Below, piece by piece: positions 7,709 through 14,943 of a stretch of DNA of 64,000 bases. The stretch spans positions 5,146,001 to 5,210,000 of the forward strand of contig NZ_JAUSUZ010000001.1 of the NCBI RefSeq assembly GCF_030813715.1, given 5' to 3'. How positions within the stretch are numbered: the first letter of the stretch is position 1; every line of letters starts with the position of its first letter. This DNA comes from Catenuloplanes indicus. Its GTDB lineage: Bacteria > Actinomycetota > Actinomycetes > Mycobacteriales > Micromonosporaceae. The position numbers and the translations under genes are program-made. The notes beneath the pieces are model-generated. The model was not told the origin of the DNA and ran no database searches. It saw only the letters and a program-made list of their open reading frames with translations.

Positions 7709-9253
7709 GTGAGCACATGGTGGCGTGACGCGGTGATCTACCAGGTTTACCCGCGCAGCTTCGCGGACGGCAACGGGGACGGGATCGGTGACCTGGCGGG
7801 CGTGCGCGCGCACCTCGACCACCTGGTCGACCTCGGCGTGGACGCGATCTGGTTCAGCCCGTGGTATCCGTCGCCGCAGGCGGACGCCGGCTACGACGTG
7901 GCCGACTACCGGGACATCGAGCCGATCTTCGGCACGCTCGCGGAGGCGGAGACGCTGATCGCCGAGGCGCATGCGCACGGCCTGAAGATCATTATCGACA
8001 TCGTGCCCAACCACGTGTCGTCCGCGCATCCGTGGTTCCAGGCCGCGTTGGCCTCCCCGGACGCGCCGGAGCGGGAACTGTTCTGGTTCCGGCCCGGCCC
8101 GTCGCGGCCCACCGACTGGGAGGGCGAGTTCGGCGGGCCGACCTGGACACAGACCGCGGACGGCGCCTGGTACCTGCACCTGTTCGACAAGGCACAGCCG
8201 GACCTCAACTGGAACCACCCGCGGGTACGCGAGGAACACCTCGACATCCTGCGCTTCTGGCTGGACCGGGGCGTGGACGGCTTCCGGGTCGACTCGGCCG
8301 CGCTGCTGGTCAAGGACCCCGCGCTGCCGCCGGTGTCACCGGGATCGCCGCACCCGTTCCACGATCTCGACGGCGTGCACGAGATCTACCGTTCGTGGCG
8401 GCGGCTGATCGACTCGTACGGCGGGGATCGGACGTTGATCGGCGAGGTGTGGCTCCCGTCACCCGAGCGATTCGCCCGGTATCTGCGGCCGGACGAGATG
8501 CACTCCGCGTTCAACCTCGAGTTTCTGTGCAGTCCGTGGGACGCGACCCGGTTGCGGGAGATCATCGACGAGACGATCCGCGTGCACGAGCCGCTCGGCG
8601 CGGTCGCCACCTGGGTGCTCTCCAACCACGACGTGACCCGGCCGGTCACCCGCTACGGGCGCGCGGAGACCGGCTTCAGCTTCGCGGCCAAGCGCGAGGG
8701 CACCCCCACCGACCTGCGCCTCGGTACGGTCCGGGCGCGCGCGGCCGCGCTGCTCAGCCTCGCGCTGCCCGGCGCCGCCTACCTCTATCAGGGCGAGGAG
8801 CTCGGGCTGGAGGAGGTCGAGGACATCCCACCGGCGCTCCGGCAGGACCCGATGTGGCACCGCTCCGGCCACCGTGACCCAGGCCGGGACGGGTGCCGGG
8901 TGCCGCTGCCCTGGTCGGGCGAGGAACCGCCGTTCGGGTTCGGCGCCGGGACGCCGTGGCTGCCGCAACCGCACGCGTGGAAGGACCGGACCGTCGCGGT
9001 ACAGCGCGCGGACCCGGCGTCGATGCTGTCGCTCTACCGGTCCGCGCTGCGGCTGCGCCGGTCTGTCCCCGCCGCTCCGCTGGTCTGGCTGGACTCCGCG
9101 CCGGACGTGCTGGCGTTCCGGCGCGGCGACTTCGCCTGCGTGGCCAACCTGTCGGCCGTGCCGGTGCCGTTCGACGGGGACGTGCGCCTGGCCAGCGGGC
9201 CGCTGGAGGACGGTCTGCTGCCGCCGGACACCACGGTCTGGCTCGCTCTTTAG
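7709..9253 (+). CDS. GH13 alpha-glucosidase (oligo-1,6/alpha-1,4-glucosidase type)
   Basis: A 514-residue cytoplasmic enzyme without a signal peptide. All GH13 regions are present: region I DIVPNHVS (98-105), region II GFRVDSAAL with nucleophile D195, region III LIGEVW with acid/base E246, and region IV SNHDVTR with D308. The N-terminus WWRDAVIYQVYPRSFAD matches the oligosaccharide alpha-glucosidase subfamily. It starts with GTG three bases after the permease and so is co-expressed with the transporter. It most likely splits imported malto- or isomalto-oligosaccharides to glucose. Trehalose synthase and amylosucrase seem less likely because of length and context. Confidence 0.92.
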   Translation: MSTWWRDAVIYQVYPRSFADGNGDGIGDLAGVRAHLDHLVDLGVDAIWFSPWYPSPQADAGYDVADYRDIEPIFGTLAEAETLIAEAHAHGLKIIIDIVPNHVSSAHPWFQAALASPDAPERELFWFRPGPSRPTDWEGEFGGPTWTQTADGAWYLHLFDKAQPDLNWNHPRVREEHLDILRFWLDRGVDGFRVDSAALLVKDPALPPVSPGSPHPFHDLDGVHEIYRSWRRLIDSYGGDRTLIGEVWLPSPERFARYLRPDEMHSAFNLEFLCSPWDATRLREIIDETIRVHEPLGAVATWVLSNHDVTRPVTRYGRAETGFSFAAKREGTPTDLRLGTVRARAAALLSLALPGAAYLYQGEELGLEEVEDIPPALRQDPMWHRSGHRDPGRDGCRVPLPWSGEEPPFGFGAGTPWLPQPHAWKDRTVAVQRADPASMLSLYRSALRLRRSVPAAPLVWLDSAPDVLAFRRGDFACVANLSAVPVPFDGDVRLASGPLEDGLLPPDTTVWLAL

Positions 9254-9300
9254 GGTGTGTAGCGAGCGCGCGGCCCAATCTGGATCTAGGCTCGGCCGAC

Positions 9301-9525
9301 ATGACGACCGACGACGTTGTGCTCGACGAGCCCACCGAGATCTACACCGCCTACTTCCACACCGTGCAGGAGTTGACCGAGGCGCTGACCGCCGCGGACA
9401 CGCTCGGGCTCGGCGTGCGAGTCGAGTCGTACACGGTGACGGCCGAGGACGATCCCGACGCGCAGACGACCGAGTTCAAGTTCACGCTGCTGGCCGAGCA
9501 GCCGGTGCAGTCGGAAGAGGCCTGA
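9301..9525 (+). CDS. Small conserved-looking hypothetical protein
   Basis: An acidic 74-residue protein (MTTDDVVLDEPTEIYTAYF to the end EQPVQSEEA) with no signal peptide, membrane segment or recognised motif. Codon use is like that of neighbouring genes, which supports real coding. No clear ribosome binding site is seen, and the region before it (TAGGCTCGGCCGAC) suggests a leaderless or weakly initiated message. The VOC-family gene follows closely. Function unknown. Confidence 0.6.
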   Translation: MTTDDVVLDEPTEIYTAYFHTVQELTEALTAADTLGLGVRVESYTVTAEDDPDAQTTEFKFTLLAEQPVQSEEA

Positions 9526-9555
9526 TTGTCGGAGGCTGTCCCTACGATCCGGGAT

Positions 9556-9978
9556 ATGGCATACGACTTCCAGGTGGCGATCGACAGCGCGAACCCGCAC
9601 GCCCAGGCGGACTGGTGGGCGGAGACGCTCGGCTGGACCGTCGAGCCGCAGGACGCGACATTCATCAAATCCATGATCGACCAGGGGTACGCGACCGAGG
9701 CCGAGACCACCACGCATCACGGCGCGCTGGTCTGGGCCTCGGGCGCGGCCATCCGGCACCCGTCGACCGACCGGCGCGTGCTGTTCCAGACCGCGCCCGA
9801 GGCGAAGACCGTGAAGAACCGCGTCCACCTCGACGTGCGCGTCGGTGACGAGAAGCGCGAGGCCGAGGTCGAGCGGCTCACCGCGCGCGGCGCCACGTTC
9901 CTCTGGCGCGGGCAGCAGGGACCGCACTCCTGGGTCACCATGGCCGACCCCGAGGGCAACGAGTTCTGCGTGGCTTGA
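9556..9978 (+). CDS. VOC (glyoxalase/bleomycin resistance-like) family protein
   Basis: 140 residues. MAYDFQVAIDSANPHAQADWW starts the first beta-alpha-beta-beta module and VTMADPEGNEFCVA ends the second; the D-P-x-G-N-E-F-C ending is a hallmark of VOC-fold proteins of the glyoxalase-like type. The family binds a metal or small molecule in a dimer; the substrate cannot be told. ATG at 9556 is chosen because an alternative TTG at 9526 lies before the nearest GGAGG. It sits between the 74-residue protein and the MerR-type regulator in the same direction. Confidence 0.8.
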   Translation: MAYDFQVAIDSANPHAQADWWAETLGWTVEPQDATFIKSMIDQGYATEAETTTHHGALVWASGAAIRHPSTDRRVLFQTAPEAKTVKNRVHLDVRVGDEKREAEVERLTARGATFLWRGQQGPHSWVTMADPEGNEFCVA

Positions 9979-10012
9979 CCCTCCACCCGGTCGAGGGATC
10001 AGAGTCCTCGCC

Positions 10013-11062
10013 ATGGAGAGCGACGACGAGCTGCGCACGATCGGCGAGATGGCGCGGGCCAGCGGGCTGACCATCAGCGCGCTGCGCTTCTACGACGGAG
10101 CCGGCGTGCTCAGCCCCGCGTTCGTCGACCCGCACAACGGCTACCGGCGGTACGCGGCCGGCCAGGTCCCGGCCGCGCGCCTGGTGGCCGGGCTGCGCCG
10201 GGTCGGCATGCCGCTGTCGCAGATCACCGCGATGCTGGACCGGCACGACGACCGGCCCGGCATGCACGCGCTCCTCGACGCGCACCTACGGCGCCTTGAG
10301 GACGGTCTGACGGACGCCCGGCGGGAGCTCTCCCGGATTCACCGGATGATCGACGGCGATCTGGATCTCGTGGAGGACCTCATGACCGAACTGACCGTCC
10401 CGGCCGACGGGTTGCGCGCCGCACTCGCGGCCGTCCGCTACGCCGCCGGGAACGACCCGGAGCTGCCCACGCTCAGCGGCGTCCTCATCGAGCTGCTGGA
10501 CGGCGCGCTGCGGCTGGTCGCCACCGACCGGTACCGGATGGCGATCGCGGACGTGCCGCTCACCGACCTGACCGGCCCGGACACCGGCGTGGTCGCGCCG
10601 CTGCCGCTGGTCGACGCGCTGGTGCCGCTGCTCGCCGCAGGCACGCCGGTACGGATGTCGCTGTCCGCGTCGGAGATCGCGTTCGCGGTCGGCGGGCACG
10701 GGTTGAGCGGGGCGCCGGCGCCCGGCGAGTTCCCGGACTACCGGCGGGCGCTCGCGGCCAGGGCGGGGGAGCCGCTGCGGGTCAGCGTGGACGCGGCGGC
10801 ACTGCGGCGGGACGTCGCGGCCGCGCCCACGGTGCGGCACGAGAACGCGACCGTGATGGTGCTGACCATCGGTGCGGACGGGTCGGTCGAGGCGGGCGCA
10901 CCGGATCGCCCGCACCGGGTCGCGGTGAATCAGGAGTTCCTGCTGGCGGCGCTGGACGCGGGCGGGCCGGGACAGCTCGTGCTGGAACTGGACGGGCCGA
11001 TCATGCCGTTGGCGCTGCGCGGCCCGGACTCGTTCGCGGTCGTGATGCCGGTCCGCCTTTGA
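10013..11062 (+). CDS. MerR-type regulator fused to a DNA polymerase III beta-clamp-like domain
   Basis: The product has 349 residues. Residues 5-75 are a MerR DNA-binding domain (LRTIGEMARASGLTISALRFY, then NGYRRYAAGQ), followed by a dimerisation helix. From about residue 125 the chain resembles DnaN: a clamp-like strand pattern ELPTLSGVLIELLDGALRL, then VATDRYRMAIADVPL, a later NQEFLLAALDA, and an ending FAVVMPVRL that matches the DnaN C-terminus (MPVRL). About two clamp domains fit, not three. A promoter-binding head on a sliding-clamp-like body could sense DNA damage or replication; this is inference. ATG at 10013 is the first start that gives a complete MerR domain. Confidence 0.85.
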   Translation: MESDDELRTIGEMARASGLTISALRFYDGAGVLSPAFVDPHNGYRRYAAGQVPAARLVAGLRRVGMPLSQITAMLDRHDDRPGMHALLDAHLRRLEDGLTDARRELSRIHRMIDGDLDLVEDLMTELTVPADGLRAALAAVRYAAGNDPELPTLSGVLIELLDGALRLVATDRYRMAIADVPLTDLTGPDTGVVAPLPLVDALVPLLAAGTPVRMSLSASEIAFAVGGHGLSGAPAPGEFPDYRRALAARAGEPLRVSVDAAALRRDVAAAPTVRHENATVMVLTIGADGSVEAGAPDRPHRVAVNQEFLLAALDAGGPGQLVLELDGPIMPLALRGPDSFAVVMPVRL

Positions 11063-11159
11063 TCTTTTGGGTTGCGTGCCGGGAGTTCTAAGGGTGACGG
11101 CTCGGGTGCCGAACTGCCGGGTGCCCGCCGTCCCCCCCCAGACGATTGTGACCAGGCGT

Positions 11160-11750
11160 ATGACGACCGAGCAGCCGCCGGGCGCTCCCCCGAATCCGTA
11201 CGAAGAGCTGACCAACGCCTACTACGCCCCCGGCCGGGTGCCGCAGGCGATGTGGGCACCCCCGCCCACCCGCTCCTGGAAGGGCCCGGTCGCGGTCACC
11301 GCGCTGGCCGTGGTGATGCTCGGCTTCGGCGCGGCGTTCGGCGTGAACGAGTTCGCCAAGCACCAGGTGTGCGGCGCGGTGGCGGCCTCCACCCCGGGGC
11401 AGACCGCCACCGGGACACCCGCGGTCGCGGCCAACCGGACCACGACGACGGCCGCCGGCACCGCGTCCACCGGTTCGGCGAGCGCGGAACAGCTTCAGGA
11501 CGAGATCGACGCCACCCGGCAGCACGCGGCGCTGCTGGTCATCGACGGCGACCTGCGGGACGCGGTCAACGGCCTGACCGACGACGCGGAGAACGCGCTG
11601 AAGCTCGGCGAGGAGATCAAAACCATCTCCGCGAGCCAGCGTACGGAATACGCGAAGCGCCTGGTCGGGATCGCGCGGGACATGGACGGCCACTGGCGGG
11701 CGGCACAGCGCGCGTGCGGCCAGGCGGAGACCGGACTGCTCCAGCTCTAG
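11160..11750 (+). CDS. Small membrane-anchored hypothetical protein
   Basis: Predicted 196 residues: a proline-rich cytoplasmic N-terminus (MTTEQPPGAPPNPYEELT), one membrane helix at about 42-62 (VAVTALAVVMLGFGAAFGV), a Thr/Ala-rich linker and an alpha-helical extracytoplasmic domain with a cysteine near each end. No known family was recognised. ATG at 11160 is chosen since the longer frame only adds low-complexity sequence. The last codons lie within a long inverted repeat that also faces the leftward sepF-like gene. Confidence 0.65.
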   Translation: MTTEQPPGAPPNPYEELTNAYYAPGRVPQAMWAPPPTRSWKGPVAVTALAVVMLGFGAAFGVNEFAKHQVCGAVAASTPGQTATGTPAVAANRTTTTAAGTASTGSASAEQLQDEIDATRQHAALLVIDGDLRDAVNGLTDDAENALKLGEEIKTISASQRTEYAKRLVGIARDMDGHWRAAQRACGQAETGLLQL

Positions 11751-11810
11751 GTCCCTGTATCGAAGTGGGCCTCGCCGCAGCCCGGCCATCCACTTCGATA
11801 CAGGACCTAG
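11747..11810. terminator. Long inverted repeat between convergent genes
   Basis: CTAGGTCCCTGTATCGAAGTGG and CCACTTCGATACAGGACCTAG pair almost perfectly (one extra C) around a 21-base loop. It spans the stop codon of the rightward gene and ends next to the stop of the leftward sepF-like gene, so it can act as a two-way terminator. The arms are less G/C rich than other hairpins here and have no T tract. Confidence 0.6.
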
Positions 11811-11811
11811 C

Positions 11812-12090
11812 TCATAGACCGCCGCGGGACATCGGCTGGGGCGCCACGATCGGGACGTCCGGCAGATCTGCCTCGGTCATGCCGGGCGGCCGCAGCAGAA
11901 AGATCTTGGTGGCGAGACGTTCCATCTCCCCACCTCGCCCGACGATGAGGCCCGCCGCGAAGTCGACCAGCGGCGTGGCCTCCTCGTCCGTCAGGCTGGT
12001 CAGGTCCATCACGACCGCGATCCCCTCGCGGAAGTAGTGCCCGACGTAGAACACCTCGTTGTAGCTCTGTGGACGCAGGGTCTTGACCAT
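11812..12090 (-). CDS. Minimal SepF-domain protein (cell division protein paralogue)
   Basis: 92 residues that match almost only the conserved SepF core: KTLRPQSYNEVFYVGHYFREG, then VVMDLTSLTDEEATPLVDFAAGLI and TKIFLLRPPG. SepF tethers FtsZ to the membrane and is usually 130-200 residues long with an N-terminal amphipathic membrane-targeting helix and a linker; both are missing. It is not in a division gene cluster, so it is probably a paralogue that pairs with the main SepF or has a new role. It starts with ATG at 12090 without a strong ribosome binding site. Confidence 0.8.
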   Translation of the reverse strand: MVKTLRPQSYNEVFYVGHYFREGIAVVMDLTSLTDEEATPLVDFAAGLIVGRGGEMERLATKIFLLRPPGMTEADLPDVPIVAPQPMSRGGL

Positions 12091-12212
12091 TTGTCCAGTC
12101 TCGCGGAGAGAATGGCCTCGTCAAGGCACCTTCCCCCGTTTTGCCCCTTGGCCTGGAGAGATCAGCGGCCGACACGGGAGAGCCGTTCGCATGCGACCGG
12201 TCGGCGGACCGC

Positions 12213-12692
12213 TCAGTAGTGCCGGACCGGGCTCAGATACCGCCGGAAGCCGGAGACGTCGGCGTTGAAGCCCAGCGAGCGGTAGAGGCCGTGTGCCTCG
12301 CGGCGCGCGTTGTTGGAGACGAGCTGGATCTTGTAGCAGCCGGCGGCCGTCGCGATCCTCGCCGCCTCCTCCATCAGCGCGCGGCCATAACCCCTGCCGC
12401 GCTCCTCCGGGCGTACCACCAGGTTCTCCACGATCGCCCACGGGCTGCGGTTCCGGGAGAGGTTGCGGGTGATGACGACGTCGACCGTCCCCGCGACCCG
12501 GCCGTCCGGGTCCTCGATGACCAGCAGCTCGCGCCCGGTCTGCGCCAGGATCTCGGCCAGCAGCGCGGCATCCTCCGGGCCGGTGTCGCGTGCGGTCGCG
12601 TTCTCGTCGTGCATCAGTTCGAGCAGGTACACGACCGACCGCACGTCGTCGAGCGTCGCCCGGCGCGGCCGGGGCGTGCTGCTGCCGTTCAC
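12213..12692 (-). CDS. GNAT-family N-acetyltransferase
   Basis: 159 residues. The acetyl-CoA motif is in VVRPEERGRGYGRALM (R/Q-x-x-G-x-G/A), followed by the GNAT end pattern AHGLYRSLGFNADVSGFRRYL. The acceptor is unknown. GTG at 12692 is chosen because it overlaps the stop of the upstream phosphoribosyltransferase-like gene in a GTGA junction, the coupling seen often in this window; a longer start at 12728 would overlap that gene by 40 bases. Confidence 0.85.
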   Translation of the reverse strand: MNGSSTPRPRRATLDDVRSVVYLLELMHDENATARDTGPEDAALLAEILAQTGRELLVIEDPDGRVAGTVDVVITRNLSRNRSPWAIVENLVVRPEERGRGYGRALMEEAARIATAAGCYKIQLVSNNARREAHGLYRSLGFNADVSGFRRYLSPVRHY

Positions 12693-13240
12693 AGGCGCCT
12701 CACTCTGTATTCCTCGCTCATCCGCCACGGCGCGCTCAGTGGCTGTTTCGTCTCGTGCCCGCAGAAGTCCGGTTTGATGCCGGTGGCCGGATGGGAGAAC
12801 AGCGAGAACGTCTTGACGGAGGCCGGTGATTGTTCCCGCACCGCCTTGACGGCGACCTTGAGATCTTCGCCGGAGTATAGCTCTCCGACGGCCACCAGAA
12901 TACGTTTCCCGGCGAGGCTCGGCATGACGTCGGGATAGCGAATGCGTGCCTCGCTGACGCCGTCGTTCTTCTCGAGCACGGTGTCTATCACGAACAGTGG
13001 CCGATGCCCCAGATTGCCGGCCAGCATGCCCGCGACGATCGCACCACCGCGTCCCACTCCGACGATCACGTCGGGGTCGAAGCCGGAGCGCCGGATCTCC
13101 GCCAGCGACTCCTTCATGGTCTGCTCCACGATGCGCCAGCTGGGCCGATTGCGTTCCCGGACGAAGCGCACCGACAGCAGCACGGTCAGCACCGCCGCGA
13201 CGCTGGAAATGATGGTGAAGACGAGATTCGCAACGGCCAC
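12689..13240 (-). CDS. Membrane-anchored phosphoribosyltransferase-like protein
   Basis: 183 residues. Residues 4-25 form an N-terminal membrane helix (NLVFTIISSVAAVLTVLLSVRF). The rest resembles a type I phosphoribosyltransferase: PDVIVGVGRGGAIVAGMLA is the early loop, but the usual PRPP-binding VLLVDDVxxTG motif is replaced by ILVAVGELYSGEDLKVAV. PRPP binding is therefore doubtful. GTG at 13240 has a good GGAGGG site upstream. It is coupled to the acetyltransferase gene. A nucleotide-sensing or salvage role near the membrane is possible but not supported directly. Confidence 0.7.
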   Translation of the reverse strand: MAVANLVFTIISSVAAVLTVLLSVRFVRERNRPSWRIVEQTMKESLAEIRRSGFDPDVIVGVGRGGAIVAGMLAGNLGHRPLFVIDTVLEKNDGVSEARIRYPDVMPSLAGKRILVAVGELYSGEDLKVAVKAVREQSPASVKTFSLFSHPATGIKPDFCGHETKQPLSAPWRMSEEYRVRRL

Positions 13241-13390
13241 GGCAGCGGCCCTCCGCTCGAAGCTCCAGGTTGCCGAGCAGCGTATACCAGCTTGTACAGC
13301 CCTCAGGCTTTGATCACCGTCGCTTCTGGATTGCTACCGAAAGGGTTCGATCAAGCCGTCTGAACGGACAAGAAGGACCGCATAAGCGTG

Positions 13391-13442
13391 CCGGTGCCGC
13401 CGTACCGGAGTCGATTTCGTTCCGGCTTGGTGGCGGCACCGG
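13391..13442 (-). terminator. Hairpin downstream of the kinase gene
   Basis: CCGGTGCCGCC (13391-13401) pairs with GGCGGCACCGG (13432-13442). It lies just after the leftward Ser/Thr kinase stop and closes the large leftward operon. No clear T run. Confidence 0.5.
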
Positions 13443-13453
13443 TGCACTTCGTG

Positions 13454-14494
13454 TCAGGAGCCCATCAGGCGGCGGAACCAGCTGCGGAAGCCCGGGTTGG
13501 GGACCGTCGGGTGCGGGTCGCCGTGAGGTGGGCGGGGCGGGGTGTACGTGTCGCCGTGGTAGACGCGGCCGGGCTGGCGTGGGGGGCGGTTCTGCGGGGT
13601 GTGGTTGGCCTCGGGGCGCGGGTTCGGATAAGCGTTGGCACCCGCACCCGGCATCCGCACCTCGTACAGCATGTCCCGCAACTGCTCCGCGCTCGGCCGG
13701 GACGCGGGGTCGTTCGTCATCCCCCGCCGCAGTACCGCCGTCAGCTCGCCCGGTACGTTCGGCAGGTCCGGGATGGGCTGGTTGAACATGTCCATGATGG
13801 TGAGCAGGCTGGGGTTCCGGTCGTTCTCCCACCGCGGCGGCTTCCCCCGCAGCATCGCGTAGAGCGTCGCGCACAGTGCGTAGACGTCCACCGCAGCCGA
13901 CGGCCGGGACGCCCGGAACATCTCCGGCGGTGCGTACGCCGGCGTCAGCACCTCCAGCGTCACGTTCGGGTCGCGCATCTCGGCCAGCACGGCGAGCCCG
14001 AAGTCGGCCAGCACCGCCTCGTTGAACTTGGAGTGCAGGATGTTCGCCGGCTTCACGTCCCGGTGCAGCACCTGTTCCGCGTGTGCGTCCGCCAGCGCGT
14101 CGGCGATCTTGATGCCCACCGAGCGCACCTGGCCGGCCGGCAGCGGGCCACGGTTGGCGTACGAGCCGTCGCACAGCTCCATGATCAGGTACGGGTGCCC
14201 GTCCGCCGTCACGCCCACGTCGAACAGGTCGACCACGTGCGGGTGGGACGACATGCGGCTGGCGGCGCGGGCCTCGCGGAGGAAGCGGGCGCGGTCGCGG
14301 TCGTCGCCTAGCGCGCGGTTCTCCACCTTGATGGCGACCTCGCGGTCGACGGAGATCTGCGTGGCCCGGTAGATCGTGGCGTAACCGCCACGGGCGAACT
14401 TCCGCAGATCGGTCATTCCGGGCACGACGGGCACGTGTTCGTTGCCGCCTGACCCGGGCGCGGGCGGCGGTGGCCGATCCGAGTCGCCGGTCAC
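13454..14494 (-). CDS. Soluble Ser/Thr protein kinase
   Basis: The product has 346 residues. Kinase motifs run in order: glycine-rich loop FARGGYATIYRA (first glycine replaced by alanine), VAIKV with K56, HRDVKPANIL with D146, DFGLA with D164 and the APPE-type motif. No membrane segment is seen, unlike PknB-type kinases, and the C-terminal tail is rich in Pro, Asn and His. GTG overlaps the stop of the upstream membrane protein (GTGA). It is the last gene of an operon with an adenylate cyclase-ATPase, so it may phosphorylate proteins of that pathway; targets unknown. Confidence 0.9.
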   Translation of the reverse strand: MTGDSDRPPPPAPGSGGNEHVPVVPGMTDLRKFARGGYATIYRATQISVDREVAIKVENRALGDDRDRARFLREARAASRMSSHPHVVDLFDVGVTADGHPYLIMELCDGSYANRGPLPAGQVRSVGIKIADALADAHAEQVLHRDVKPANILHSKFNEAVLADFGLAVLAEMRDPNVTLEVLTPAYAPPEMFRASRPSAAVDVYALCATLYAMLRGKPPRWENDRNPSLLTIMDMFNQPIPDLPNVPGELTAVLRRGMTNDPASRPSAEQLRDMLYEVRMPGAGANAYPNPRPEANHTPQNRPPRQPGRVYHGDTYTPPRPPHGDPHPTVPNPGFRSWFRRLMGS

Positions 14495-14913
14495 GGATTA
14501 GAAAATACGCGATGCCGCCGGTCGAGCCACAGGCCGATGCCGGTCGCGAGCGCGCCGACGCCCTCCCAGGCCGCGACGCCGAAGAACCGGTCGGGTGCCT
14601 CGCCGGTGAGCACCAGCGTGGTGAACACCGTGAACGTCACCAACCGGAACACGACGGTGAAGAGGTAGAACGCCCGCCACTCGGTCCAGACCGAGACCAG
14701 GTAGTAGATGCCCATGTTGAAGCTGGCCATCGACGACGCGGTGATGAACACCAGCGTGTAGTCGCCGGCGGAGCGCTCGGCGGCCGGCACGACCTCGAAG
14801 CCGAGGCTGCTCAGCATCGACTCCGGCCGGATCAGGCCGGTCGCACCCATGATGATGGCCAGAATGCCGAAGACGGCCATCGTCCACCCGGCTATCGACC
14901 TGGGCAGCCTCAT
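14491..14913 (-). CDS. Small four-helix membrane protein
   Basis: 140 residues with about four membrane helices (MAVFGILAIIMGATGLI; VFITASSMASFNMGIYYLV; AFYLFTVVFRLVTFTVFTTLVL; AAWEGVGALATGIGLWL). No catalytic motif. ATG at 14913 is supported by GGAGGG seven bases upstream; an ATG at 14928 has none. It follows the cyclase gene by 30 bases and is coupled to the kinase, so it may be a membrane partner of either. Confidence 0.7.
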   Translation of the reverse strand: MRLPRSIAGWTMAVFGILAIIMGATGLIRPESMLSSLGFEVVPAAERSAGDYTLVFITASSMASFNMGIYYLVSVWTEWRAFYLFTVVFRLVTFTVFTTLVLTGEAPDRFFGVAAWEGVGALATGIGLWLDRRHRVFSNP

Positions 14914-14943
14914 CCGATCCCTCCACAAAGGTCTATGGCCGGA

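Noticed and set aside
7709-9253. Trehalose synthase or amylosucrase as the identity of the GH13 gene
   Set aside because: Length, the WWRDAVIYQVYPRSF start and coupling to an uptake operon fit an oligosaccharide alpha-glucosidase better.
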